Source of the DNA: an uncultured Vampirovibrio sp.
Lineage (GTDB): Bacteria; Cyanobacteriota; Vampirovibrionia; Gastranaerophilales; Gastranaerophilaceae
DNA: 64,000 bases
Direction: 5' to 3'
NCBI GenBank assembly: GCA_910583725.1
Contig: CAJTXZ010000005.1
Span: 1-64,000, forward strand
Shown piece by piece: positions 52,948 through 60,761 of this stretch. The notes under the pieces are model-generated. The model was not told where the DNA came from, made no database searches, and saw only the letters and a program-made list of their open reading frames with translations. Numbering within the stretch: the first letter of the stretch is position 1; every line of letters begins with the position of its first letter. Made by a program: the position numbers and the translations under genes.

Positions 52948-53508
52948 ATGGCAAGAACAAGAATAGTATTAGCCGGTGAAGGCGGACAAGGTGTTCAATC
53001 AATCGCAAAAATCCTTGTTGAAGCCGGATATGAAGCTGGTAAAGAAATTTTATACATACCAAACTTTGGCGTAGAGCAACGTGGCGGTGTTTCAATCGCA
53101 TTCTGTCAGGTTGCAGATGAAAAAATCGGTGAGCCGAGATTTTCAAAAGGCGACATCGTAATTATGCTCTCAGACAGAGCAATTGACAGATGTTCGGCTT
53201 ATGTAAATGAAAACTCAACTGTAATCTATGATTCATCTGTATGTTCAACAAAGCCAACCTGCAAAGCCAAAGAAATCATTGCAGTAGAAGCAAATAGAAT
53301 TGCTAACGAGCAGTTAAGCGCAAGAGTATTTAACATCATTGTTCTTGGTGTATTGTTAAGTGCTACAAATGTTCTAAAACTTGATGATATCAAGAATGCT
53401 ATGGAAATGGCATTAGGCAAGAAGTTTGACGCTAAACCGGAACTTCGCGAATTGAACTACAAAGCGCTTGAAATGGGTATGAATATGATACAGAAAGCGG
53501 GTGTATAA
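52948..53508 (+). CDS. korC: 2-oxoacid:ferredoxin oxidoreductase, gamma subunit
   Basis: 186 residues. Family motifs: IVLAGEGGQGVQSIAKILVEA (CoA-binding domain start), YIPNFGVEQRGGVSIAF and NIIVLGVLL. It starts five bases after korB and overlaps korD by one base (TAATG). Confidence 0.92.
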   Translation: MARTRIVLAGEGGQGVQSIAKILVEAGYEAGKEILYIPNFGVEQRGGVSIAFCQVADEKIGEPRFSKGDIVIMLSDRAIDRCSAYVNENSTVIYDSSVCSTKPTCKAKEIIAVEANRIANEQLSARVFNIIVLGVLLSATNVLKLDDIKNAMEMALGKKFDAKPELRELNYKALEMGMNMIQKAGV

Positions 53509-53762
53509 TGACAACAGTTGAACATAAAGGCTTTAAAGTAGAAAACGTTGCCAAAGGAAAAGCAGACTGGTACTGCTTTACAGACCTTTGCAAGGGCTGC
53601 GGTCTTTGTATCGTTAAGTGCCCTAAAAAATGTCTGGATTGGTCAAAAGAAGTTGGTATCTACCAAACTCCTGCAGTTGAACCAAAGGCCGAAGATTGTA
53701 TCGCTTGCGGTATGTGTGCTTTGGTTTGCCCTGACAGCGCAATTAAGGTAAACAAAAAATAG
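53508..53762 (+). CDS. korD: 2-oxoacid:ferredoxin oxidoreductase, delta subunit (2x[4Fe-4S] ferredoxin)
   Basis: 84 residues with two 4Fe-4S motifs: CKGCGLCIVKCPKKCLDW and CIACGMCALVCPDSAI. It passes electrons from the catalytic core to ferredoxin. It is the last gene of the operon, followed by a strong terminator 23 bases later. The small-ferredoxin delta subunit places the enzyme among the four-subunit anaerobic types. Confidence 0.94.
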   Translation: MTTVEHKGFKVENVAKGKADWYCFTDLCKGCGLCIVKCPKKCLDWSKEVGIYQTPAVEPKAEDCIACGMCALVCPDSAIKVNKK

Positions 53763-53784
53763 GCCTTAAAATAAAATTCAATTT

Positions 53785-53821
53785 AAAAAACCGGACGTTG
53801 CTTTAAGACATCCGGTTTTTT
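53785..53821 (+). terminator. Rho-independent terminator of the kor operon
   Basis: AAAAAACCGGA (53785-53795) pairs with TCCGGTTTTTT (53811-53821), an 11-bp stem with a built-in T6 tail and a 15-base loop. Confidence 0.92.
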
Positions 53822-54042
53822 GTATAAAATTTTGTATAAAATTCATTCCATAGAGCCCAAAAATACAAAAATCCCTCTCATCCATCCTCTAATCTGGTAA
53901 TTATTCTAAAAACAGCGGCACTGTTGTTTATCTCTGTTTTCCATGACTCAAGTAAAAGAATAAATAAGTTTAATCCACTTGCTTTGTTAATTAATGCGAT
54001 TTAACACTTTGATTACCCCAAAATAATATAATTGAATATTGA

Positions 54043-54073
54043 AAACACCTGCGTCGTTTGTGCACAGGTGTTT
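54043..54073 (-). terminator. Terminator of the left-going repeat-protein gene
   Basis: A perfect 9-bp stem (AAACACCTG at 54043-54051, CAGGTGTTT at 54065-54073); read on the minus strand it ends in GTGTTTTC, 20 bases past the stop at 54093. The rest of the 53822-54092 spacer shows no gene. Confidence 0.7.
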
Positions 54074-54092
54074 ATCATAAAATATTTAAGCT

Positions 54093-55261
54093 TTAAAATC
54101 TAAGCAAATCCTCACTTTTTTTATTGGCTTCTTCAGCTGCCTTTTTTGCCTCATCAATCATGGCCTGTGTTTTCCACTCACCTCCGCTTTTTATAAGTTT
54201 TTCACCCTCCTTTGTGAAATACTTAAAATCGCCGTTACCATCAGCTATTCTGTATCTTCCGTCTTTGCATTCTGGCATTTTAAATCCAAATGCAGGCTCC
54301 CATGATAATTCTCTTACCTCTTTTTTGCCATCTCTTGAAATTAGTATTATCTTTTTGATTCTTCCATTGGAATCCTGCACCTCAATATTTCTGGAGCCAT
54401 CCTCAAATTTGGTTTCGATAGATTTCGACTGAACTTTACCATCCTTCATCTTGGTTCTGATAACAGCGTTGTTTTTCTTAGTCTTTGTCTTTGTAATCAC
54501 CCCGGGCTCCTTTTTATAGGATTCAAATTTGAATCCTTTACCTGTTTTGGCATCCCTTGTTATTATTCCTTGGCTGTAGATTTCGTATTGTCTAACTGTT
54601 CCTGAAAACGTTCCGTCAGGATTTTTTATCGCATGCCTTTCTATTGGCCCGAAAGCACTAAAAGCTGTATGTGACGCGGTTTTATCAGGATTGATTACCG
54701 TCTCTGACACCTTAAATGTTTTATCAGGATTGCTGATATTGGTTGCTGTAATTGTTTTGGTGCCATCATCAGCATATGCATATGTCTTTTCAATAACGTT
54801 TCTTTCTGCAAAATTTAGTGCAGTCCGATGTTCATTGACCTTTGAAATTGTGGATTTGACAATTCTTCCATCTTTGTATTCAAGCGTATATTCTGCACCG
54901 TTTTCTGTTGCATGCTTTATTGTGCCTGTATATTTTTTACCCTTATATTTGGCCTCGCCTTTATTAAATCCGCCTTTTTTCTTAAAAGCATCCAGGGTTA
55001 ATTCGCTTGGCATCTTCTTTTTAGAGAATAGCGCTATTCCGCCTGCAATGGCTCCTAATAATAATGCACCGCCTCCGATTAATGCAGTTGATTTTTTCAC
55101 CTCTTTATTAAGCAACGGAATGGTTATCGTATCACCGTTTTTTGTTGCCTTGTTATCTACCGCATTATCATTTACCTGCTTTGTATTTGAAGGTTTACCC
55201 CCCCGAAGGAAATCTTTGCAGTGCTTGCAATGAGGCTATTTTGTACATTTAAATTCGGCAT
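54093..55261 (-). CDS. Membrane-anchored Lys-rich repeat protein interrupted by a G7 tract
   Basis: The ATG at 55261 has AAGGAG five bases upstream. The first 19 codons read MPNLNVQNSLIASTAKISF; codon 20 begins a run of seven G. As it stands translation stops after 29 residues. With 8 (or 5) G it continues GGGKPSNTKQVNDNAV into the frame that stays open to 54093, giving 389 residues. A membrane helix follows near residue 55-80 (ALIGGGALLLGAIAGGIALF), then a Lys/Thr/Gly-rich domain of beta-type repeats (KYTGTIKHATENGAEYTLEYKD, TKMKDGKVQSK, TKFEDGSRNIEVQDSNG). The C-terminus is helical and charged. It shares codon-20 poly-G placement and flanks with the gene at 26018. Function unknown. Confidence 0.72.
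55198..55204 (-). repeat. Poly-G tract (7 G on the coding strand) inside a coding region
   Basis: Seven C on the + strand. On the coding strand the context is TTC, seven G, TAAA, starting exactly at codon 20 of the gene at 55261. It matches CTC, thirteen G, TAAA at 26072-26091. Eight G would open the frame. Confidence 0.75.
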
Positions 55262-55628
55262 AGTTTCTCCTTGCCCATAAATAACTTGTTACTATTATTA
55301 AAACCGAAAAACTTTAATATTTGCTAATAAAAACACCTTGAAATCTAAATTGTTACAAAACTTTATACTACGAATATTTCTCGCCACTTAAGAGTTTTGA
55401 CCCCTGAAACTGTACTCTTAAACATGTATAAATCCTCTCAATAAAATTTTTCACTGCTGTATTTCTTTTATCATTACCTTAAAACATCTGCAGACGCGCT
55501 ATTTTAAAGATATATGTAAACTTTTGTAACAAAAATATCTAAACTTGAAATTATACAAAGTATATCGTTTTTATATATGTACGAGGACAAATTAAAGAAC
55601 TTGAAAAAGAACAAAGGAGTAGTAAAAT
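55262..55628. other. Divergent spacer with an inverted repeat
   Basis: 367 bases between the repeat-protein gene and the 65-residue protein gene. It contains an 8-bp inverted repeat (TTAAGAGT at 55388-55395, ACTCTTAA at 55414-55421) with an 18-base loop, a candidate operator. No gene is visible. Confidence 0.4.
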
Positions 55629-55826
55629 ATGAGCGATTTTGGTAGTTTAACAGGAATTTCATCATCATCTTCATCATCAATTGGCGCTATAAGCCACAAC
55701 AAAGAAAAAGATTTACAGGATACAACAGGTATTGCAGCACGTAACGACAACCCATTTGCAGCAAGTAATATTGACCTTCAAAAGGGACAAATCCCGGAAG
55801 GCTGCAGAGAATTAGGCTGGGGCTAA
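55629..55826 (+). CDS. Small Ser-rich protein with an NPFAAS motif (65 aa)
   Basis: 65 residues with a very good ribosome binding site (AAAGGAGTAGTAAAAT-ATG). A run of seven Ser (11-17) is coded mostly by TCA triplets, then charged residues, then NPFAASNIDL at 41-50 and a hydrophobic/aromatic end ELGWG. No membrane segment. The NPF-x-A-S-x-hydrophobic-x-L patch matches that of the protein at 2506-2802. Probably a lineage-specific small protein; function unknown. Confidence 0.75.
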   Translation: MSDFGSLTGISSSSSSSIGAISHNKEKDLQDTTGIAARNDNPFAASNIDLQKGQIPEGCRELGWG

Positions 55827-55954
55827 AAACTAAGCGCCTGCTTAAAAATGTTAAATAACAGCATTGACAAAAAACATTGTTAAATCTTAAATTTTTACCT
55901 CTCTCTTAAAAATTTAAGGTTAAGCTAAAAAGAGTAAAAGAAAGATGGAGTTTT

Positions 55955-56101
55955 ATGAGCGAAGCAAAAGTGGTAAACTTTCTTCTCGCAGGCTTGCTGA
56001 TTATGACAATTATAATGTTTGCATGGACATTCATTTATATTAATAACACCGTATCCCAAAATAGTATTAATGCCCCGATTGTATCAGCATTCAGTGCATA
56101 G
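55955..56101 (+). CDS. Single-pass membrane micro-protein (48 aa)
   Basis: 48 residues: MSEAKVVNFLLAGLLIMTII, a hydrophobic helix (about 8-29, continuing MFAWTFIYI), then a polar tail NNTVSQNSINAPIVSAFSA. GATGGAG four bases ahead of the ATG is a clear ribosome binding site, and a strong terminator follows 21 bases after the stop. It is the kind of short gene easily missed by annotation pipelines. Function unknown; a membrane regulator or a small subunit is possible. Confidence 0.7.
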   Translation: MSEAKVVNFLLAGLLIMTIIMFAWTFIYINNTVSQNSINAPIVSAFSA

Positions 56102-56122
56102 AATTAAGAAGAATTAATCGAT

Positions 56123-56158
56123 ATCCCTGCCCTTCACCCTTGGGCGGGGATTGTTATA
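56123..56158 (+). terminator. Rho-independent terminator after the micro-protein
   Basis: ATCCCTGCCC (56123-56132) pairs with GGGCGGGGAT (56142-56151) with one G-T pair and a 9-base loop, followed by TGTTATATTT. Confidence 0.8.
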
Positions 56159-56303
56159 TTTAAATGTTTTTACCGTAATATTTATTATATTAAGCGCTGT
56201 TTCTTTTAAATAATAATTTAAACGTAAATATTGGCACCCGCATTGTTTCTGTAATTATCCAAAATAAAGCCTTTATGCACCTGATTGTAAATTACATAAA
56301 ATT

Positions 56304-58508
56304 TTATTTTAAGCCTTTTTGAGCGCTATTTTTGCTGCAGGCACCTATATCTAAAACTGTCATCTCGCAATTTTTGCAATCAAAATTCAAAGCGTATTTT
56401 ACACCTTTTTCATCTGTAAGAAATAAACGTTTCCGATAATCTTTGCCGCGGCCAATGCCACTGTCAGAAATTTTTTTGCTTTCTAAATCAGCTTGTTTTT
56501 TGAGGCACATATTAAGCGCATATCTTATACAGTGCTTTGTGCGCATAAGCTCCTTGCCTTGTGAATTTATACCTGATTCAAGCGAATATTCTTTCACCTT
56601 GCAATTGCACTCGTTATAAAATTTTTCCGCCTCCCTGTTGTGAACATTCAGCCTCCAATCACCTGATTTTTCAGGATATTCAGCCGGTGTAATTTTGCCC
56701 TGCCCCTCCAATTTGTAATTTTGTACCCTAAATTCTGATAATTTTTCTAAAATTTTCCGTCTTAGTGCATTAATCTTTGACTGCGGAAGAAAACATACAG
56801 AGTTTATATCTCTTCCATCAATGTTTTCAACACCTTTGTAGTCTTGTTCCTTACAAGGGGTCGTATACTTTGTGCAGTGCGGCATTTGCGCAAAATCCTC
56901 TTCTGAATATTCGCTATTTTTGCCAGGTTTATCTTGCATAGCCTCAGTAGGCGCGTCTGCTTTATTTTCTACGGTTTTACAAGGTTTAATGGGCTTTGCT
57001 GTGCCTAAAAATTTTACACCCGTTACATAAAAATCAGATGTGCCGGTTTTACTAAGGCAATTAACCCACGTTTTTCTTGCCATATCCTGATTTTTAGCCT
57101 CTTCCCCATTTCCAAAATTAACACTAATGATATTATTATCTTCATCAATACATTCTATAAAACCATTGTAAATTCTAAACTCTACCCCTATCTGCCGTCT
57201 GATGGCAGCCTTTTGTAAGTTATTCTCGAAATTAGAATCCTTATTTCTGTATATTTTTGCGCCTTTTGAAAATTTTGGCATATTGTTTGGAAAAATTTTA
57301 TTACCATCGACAGAGTTTACTAAAAACCCTTTCAAGGCACCGTTTTCAAGGTAACATAAGCCATCCTGCGGATGAATATCTGGTGTTCCTTTTAAATTAA
57401 CGCAGGAGTCTTTGCGCCCTCTGTCGCATAAATCTGTTTTTCCCCCTATGCATCCATCACGGCCGCTTTTAAATGACTCTTTCATCCCCTCCTTTTTAAT
57501 TGTAAAGAAATCTTTACAAACTTTATCAACTGTTCCAAGGTACTCGCCCTTTGAGTTTGGCGCATCGAAATTATAAATGTTGTTTTTTCTGCCATCTAAA
57601 AAATATTGACAAAAATCCCTGTTAAAGCTTTTATTTAAATCCGGCTTAAAATCGCTAAAAACCTTCCCCGATGAGGCTTTTACAATATCATTCCGCCTTA
57701 AGATAATTTCATCTAAAAACCTCCTGTAAAATAAAACCGTATTTTTTATATAATTTTCATCCTTCAGTCTTCCCTCGATCTTAAACGATATTACACCCGC
57801 ATTGATTAACTCCTCAAGGTGTTCTGCTGCCATAAAATCCTTTAGGCTTAATAAATATTTATCCTTGGCTAAAATTTTTCCATCTTCACTAATCAATGTA
57901 TATTTTTTTCTGCATGCCTGTGCGCATTCCCCTCTGTTGGAGCTCCTTTTGCCTATTCTATAGCTTAAATAACACTGTCCTGAATACGAAACACAAAGTG
58001 CCCCGTGAATAAATGTTTCAATTTCAATATTTGTCGAATCGCAAATTTTTTTAATAACATCAAGGCTTAATTCCCTTGCTAAAATAACCCGTTTTACTCC
58101 GGTTTTTTCAAAAAATTTTACCTTGTCAATATCTCTGTTGTCACACTGCGTGCTCGCAATTAGCTTTATATCGGGAAGTTTGCCGTCATATGCCAGTTTT
58201 AAAATTCCCATATCCTGGAAAATTATCCCATCAGCCTTTATTTTATGCAGCCTTTTAATGATTTTTTCTGCCTCCAAAAGCTCTTTATCATCAAGAATTG
58301 TATTCAGCGTAATGTAAACTTTTGTATTAAATTTATGCGCATAATTTATAACCTCTTCAATGTCTTCAATCGAATTTGACGCATTTTGCCTTGCGCCATA
58401 AAGGTTTGCCCCCATATAAATGCTGTCAGCCCCGCAATCTATCGCAGTTTTGGCACATTTTTTATTTTGTGCCGGCGCCAAAAGTTCAATTTTTCTTTTT
58501 TCTTTCAT
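56304..58508 (-). CDS. U32 peptidase-family protein (RlhA/TrhP-type RNA hydroxylation)
   Basis: 734 residues from the ATG at 58508 (AAGGA upstream); a TTG 12 codons earlier is less likely. The U32 core reads ELLAPAQNKKCAKTAIDCGADSIYMG, and the hallmark region ETFIHGALCVSYSGQCYLSYRIG, SSNRGECAQACRKKY carries the four cysteines thought to bind an Fe-S cluster. DFMAAEHLEELINAGVISFKIEGR follows. Known homologues (RlhA, TrhP) hydroxylate 23S rRNA C2501 or tRNA U34, rather than acting as peptidases. Its size is close to RlhA, with an atypical Cys/Lys-rich segment at about 330-560. It stands divergent from the unknown three-gene operon. Confidence 0.87.
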   Translation of the reverse strand: MKEKRKIELLAPAQNKKCAKTAIDCGADSIYMGANLYGARQNASNSIEDIEEVINYAHKFNTKVYITLNTILDDKELLEAEKIIKRLHKIKADGIIFQDMGILKLAYDGKLPDIKLIASTQCDNRDIDKVKFFEKTGVKRVILARELSLDVIKKICDSTNIEIETFIHGALCVSYSGQCYLSYRIGKRSSNRGECAQACRKKYTLISEDGKILAKDKYLLSLKDFMAAEHLEELINAGVISFKIEGRLKDENYIKNTVLFYRRFLDEIILRRNDIVKASSGKVFSDFKPDLNKSFNRDFCQYFLDGRKNNIYNFDAPNSKGEYLGTVDKVCKDFFTIKKEGMKESFKSGRDGCIGGKTDLCDRGRKDSCVNLKGTPDIHPQDGLCYLENGALKGFLVNSVDGNKIFPNNMPKFSKGAKIYRNKDSNFENNLQKAAIRRQIGVEFRIYNGFIECIDEDNNIISVNFGNGEEAKNQDMARKTWVNCLSKTGTSDFYVTGVKFLGTAKPIKPCKTVENKADAPTEAMQDKPGKNSEYSEEDFAQMPHCTKYTTPCKEQDYKGVENIDGRDINSVCFLPQSKINALRRKILEKLSEFRVQNYKLEGQGKITPAEYPEKSGDWRLNVHNREAEKFYNECNCKVKEYSLESGINSQGKELMRTKHCIRYALNMCLKKQADLESKKISDSGIGRGKDYRKRLFLTDEKGVKYALNFDCKNCEMTVLDIGACSKNSAQKGLK

Positions 58509-58573
58509 TTTTTCCTTCAAACAGATTAGATTAAAAACTTGCACATTCTAAAGTTTCTAATTAAAATATTAAT

Positions 58574-59173
58574 ATGTCAATTTTAGATTTTAAATCAGAT
58601 ACAGAAGTTTTATTTGACCCTGGCTATTCCGCCTCCGTTGCAAGGGTTTCGGGTAATATTGAATACATGTATTCTGCTTTTCAGACAATAATTTCCCTAA
58701 AGCAGAAAAAATTTCAGTTTTCAATGCTCTATCCCAAGTTTTTAAAAGCCATAGACTCTAACACTGCTTTTTACCTTGGCTGTATGCTCTGGGGCGTATA
58801 TTTAAAGTCACTGGATAATAAAACAATAATAAACAATCCTTGCCTCGGCACAGAATTTGGTGATGATTGCTTTGAAGAAATTGATTTTTTGATAAATTTT
58901 GTAAAAAATGGTCTAAACCGCGATGCAAAGTATTATTTAAACAAAACCTATACCTCAAACCCTTTATATTTGACCATTCTTGAAACTTATAAGGAATTTC
59001 TTAAAATAAACAAAGGTTTTGTTAATGTAAAAACAACTGATGATATTTTGCTTCCAAAAAATCTAAAAACCCCATCCCCTGCAGATTTAGAAGAAATTTT
59101 CAACAAAATATCCGAGGCTGTTAAAAAAGAAGATATAGAAATTTTATTTCAAATATCAGCAAAAATATTGTAA
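58574..59173 (+). CDS. Hypothetical protein, first of an unknown three-gene operon (199 aa)
   Basis: 199 residues, mixed helical, no signal peptide or clear membrane helix (FYLGCMLWGVYLKSL is only mildly hydrophobic). A segment with GTEFGDDCFEEIDFLINFVKNGL and a C-terminal KKEDIEILFQISAKIL look conserved. It is followed after three bases by a 52-residue gene, which overlaps the next, so all three are co-translated. I do not recognise a family. Confidence 0.7.
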   Translation: MSILDFKSDTEVLFDPGYSASVARVSGNIEYMYSAFQTIISLKQKKFQFSMLYPKFLKAIDSNTAFYLGCMLWGVYLKSLDNKTIINNPCLGTEFGDDCFEEIDFLINFVKNGLNRDAKYYLNKTYTSNPLYLTILETYKEFLKINKGFVNVKTTDDILLPKNLKTPSPADLEEIFNKISEAVKKEDIEILFQISAKIL

Positions 59174-59176
59174 ATT

Positions 59177-59335
59177 ATGTATAAAAATAAAAAACCAAAA
59201 AAGAAATTCACCATAAATATTGAAAATATGGGTGTTGATATTGATAAAAACGAATACAAAGAAATTGTTTTATCAAACTCAAATCGTCCCGAAACCAGCT
59301 TTATGAAGGAATATTTAAAGAAAAATGCCAAGTAA
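59177..59335 (+). CDS. Small basic hypothetical protein (52 aa), middle gene of the operon
   Basis: 52 residues: MYKNKKPKKKFTINIENMGV followed by DIDKNEYKEIVLSNSN and a helical end SFMKEYLKKNAK. It starts three bases after the 199-residue gene's stop and overlaps the 170-residue gene by 11 bases, which strongly suggests a real, translationally coupled gene. Basic N-terminus, acidic centre. Function unknown. Confidence 0.65.
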   Translation: MYKNKKPKKKFTINIENMGVDIDKNEYKEIVLSNSNRPETSFMKEYLKKNAK

Positions 59336-59837
59336 AAAAGAACAATTTGAAATGCTGTCAAAAGAATTATTAGGCAGAATGGGCGACGTAAACCGCCAAA
59401 TGGAGCTCTTTTTTCCGTTTGGTTATGTTTTAGATAAAGACCTAGAGGAAAAATACTTTAAAAAAGGCTCTATTCAGCGCGCCATCATAATAAGAAATAT
59501 GATTGTTATTGATAATTCCTTTAAAAAATTTCAGATTTTTCCAACCGACGATATTAAAAAAGTCTATATTGAAACCCAGAAAGATCTTCTTGAAGCTTGG
59601 CAAAAAGAGGCTGTTGAAAGCTTTATGGAGACAATGGAAATTAAAGAGGGCGATGAGCTCGACGAATTTAAACAGGTTGTCTATAAAATCGCCGCAGAAA
59701 TTGACAAAATTTCTATGCCGCAAATTAATAAAATTGCTGATTCTGAGGAAGCAAAAATGCTGGAAAATCAGTATAATGGCTCCCCTTCAAAGATTACAGA
59801 CATTATCCAAAATACAATTTCAAACTTTTTTAAATAA
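59325..59837 (+). CDS. Hypothetical protein, third of the operon (170 aa)
   Basis: 170 residues, mostly helical and highly charged, no membrane segment. N-terminal EQFEMLSKELLGRMGDVNRQM looks like a coiled coil; centre has QRAIIIRNMIVIDNSFKKFQIF; the last 30 residues are polar. It is the distal gene of the co-translated trio at 58574-59837. Family unknown. Confidence 0.7.
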   Translation: MPSKKEQFEMLSKELLGRMGDVNRQMELFFPFGYVLDKDLEEKYFKKGSIQRAIIIRNMIVIDNSFKKFQIFPTDDIKKVYIETQKDLLEAWQKEAVESFMETMEIKEGDELDEFKQVVYKIAAEIDKISMPQINKIADSEEAKMLENQYNGSPSKITDIIQNTISNFFK

Positions 59838-59895
59838 TCTAGAAAAACACTGTCTGCGAGGTTTTTGGTACTGTCTGCCTCTTTAACCTTGGCTT

Positions 59896-60651
59896 TTATG
59901 CTATTTTTATCACCATGCTGATTCTGCTTGTGGTTTTGTTTTCTCTTCTGTATGAAAACAAAAATTCATTATCTTTATATGTCTTAAATTGGCATATATC
60001 AATGTTTTTCACCCCGCAATCTTTGAGTTGCGCTGCATTAATTTTTGCCAAATCGCAAAAAACCTTGTTTCCCTTAAATTTAAAGCATTCTTCATGGCTT
60101 AAAATGCCTCTGGCTGTTGATTTTAGAGCTTCATACACCTCTATTCCGCACTCAAAGTCATCTTGTCCAATACAAGGCCCAATTGCGGCAAGAATTTTTT
60201 TAGGGTCAGAATTAAAATTTTTTTTCATCGATTCAACCCCAAGCTTTGAAATGCAGCCTGCGGTGCCTCTCCAGCCCGCATGAAGCCCTGCCATAACCTT
60301 ATTTTCCGGGTCATATAAAATTATTGGTGTACAGTCTGCAAAGTTTAAAATCGTTGCAGTACCAGGCTTATAGAGTATTATGCCATCCGTATCATCGTAA
60401 AATCCAGCTTTTTTAGGGATTTTTATATTTATGCTGTGCGTTTGCTTTATTTCAATCAAGCTCTCATGGCTAATCCCTAAAGCGTCTAAAATCAGTTCTC
60501 TGTTTGATTTTGCAGTATCTTTTATATTTTTTTCTTCTGATTTTATAACGCTTTCCCTTGTTGTAAAAATGTGGGAAAAATCAGGCTCAAACTCTCTAAG
60601 CAAGCTGCTTTTTAATATTTTTTTATCATTTATTTTATCGAAGTAAAACAT
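59896..60651 (-). CDS. pgeF: Peptidoglycan editing factor PgeF (YfiH/DUF152, laccase-domain)
   Basis: 251 residues. Metal/active-site residues of the family are visible: His in KQTHSINI, Cys in ILNFADCTPII, His in GLHAGWRGTAG and the Cys of AIGPCIGQDDFECG. The family is known for purine-nucleoside phosphorylase/adenosine deaminase and laccase-like chemistry and, in E. coli, for removing mis-incorporated residues from peptidoglycan precursors. It stands between the unknown operon and aroA. Confidence 0.9.
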   Translation of the reverse strand: MFYFDKINDKKILKSSLLREFEPDFSHIFTTRESVIKSEEKNIKDTAKSNRELILDALGISHESLIEIKQTHSINIKIPKKAGFYDDTDGIILYKPGTATILNFADCTPIILYDPENKVMAGLHAGWRGTAGCISKLGVESMKKNFNSDPKKILAAIGPCIGQDDFECGIEVYEALKSTARGILSHEECFKFKGNKVFCDLAKINAAQLKDCGVKNIDICQFKTYKDNEFLFSYRRENKTTSRISMVIKIA

Positions 60652-60761
60652 ACTCTAAATCACAACATATCCCTTAAAACGCTTCTGTAACAATAATTTT
60701 ACCCCCTCCTGATATTTCAAATAATCGGTTTTTAACATTTTAAGAATCGGAAATTGTACAT

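Noticed and set aside
54691..55233. Plus-strand 180-residue open frame
   Set aside because: Antisense to the Lys-rich repeat gene; composition is that of a shadow frame.
55672..55692. Possible variable TCA-triplet repeat in the Ser-rich small protein
   Set aside because: Only a few interrupted triplets; too short and imperfect to call a variable tract.
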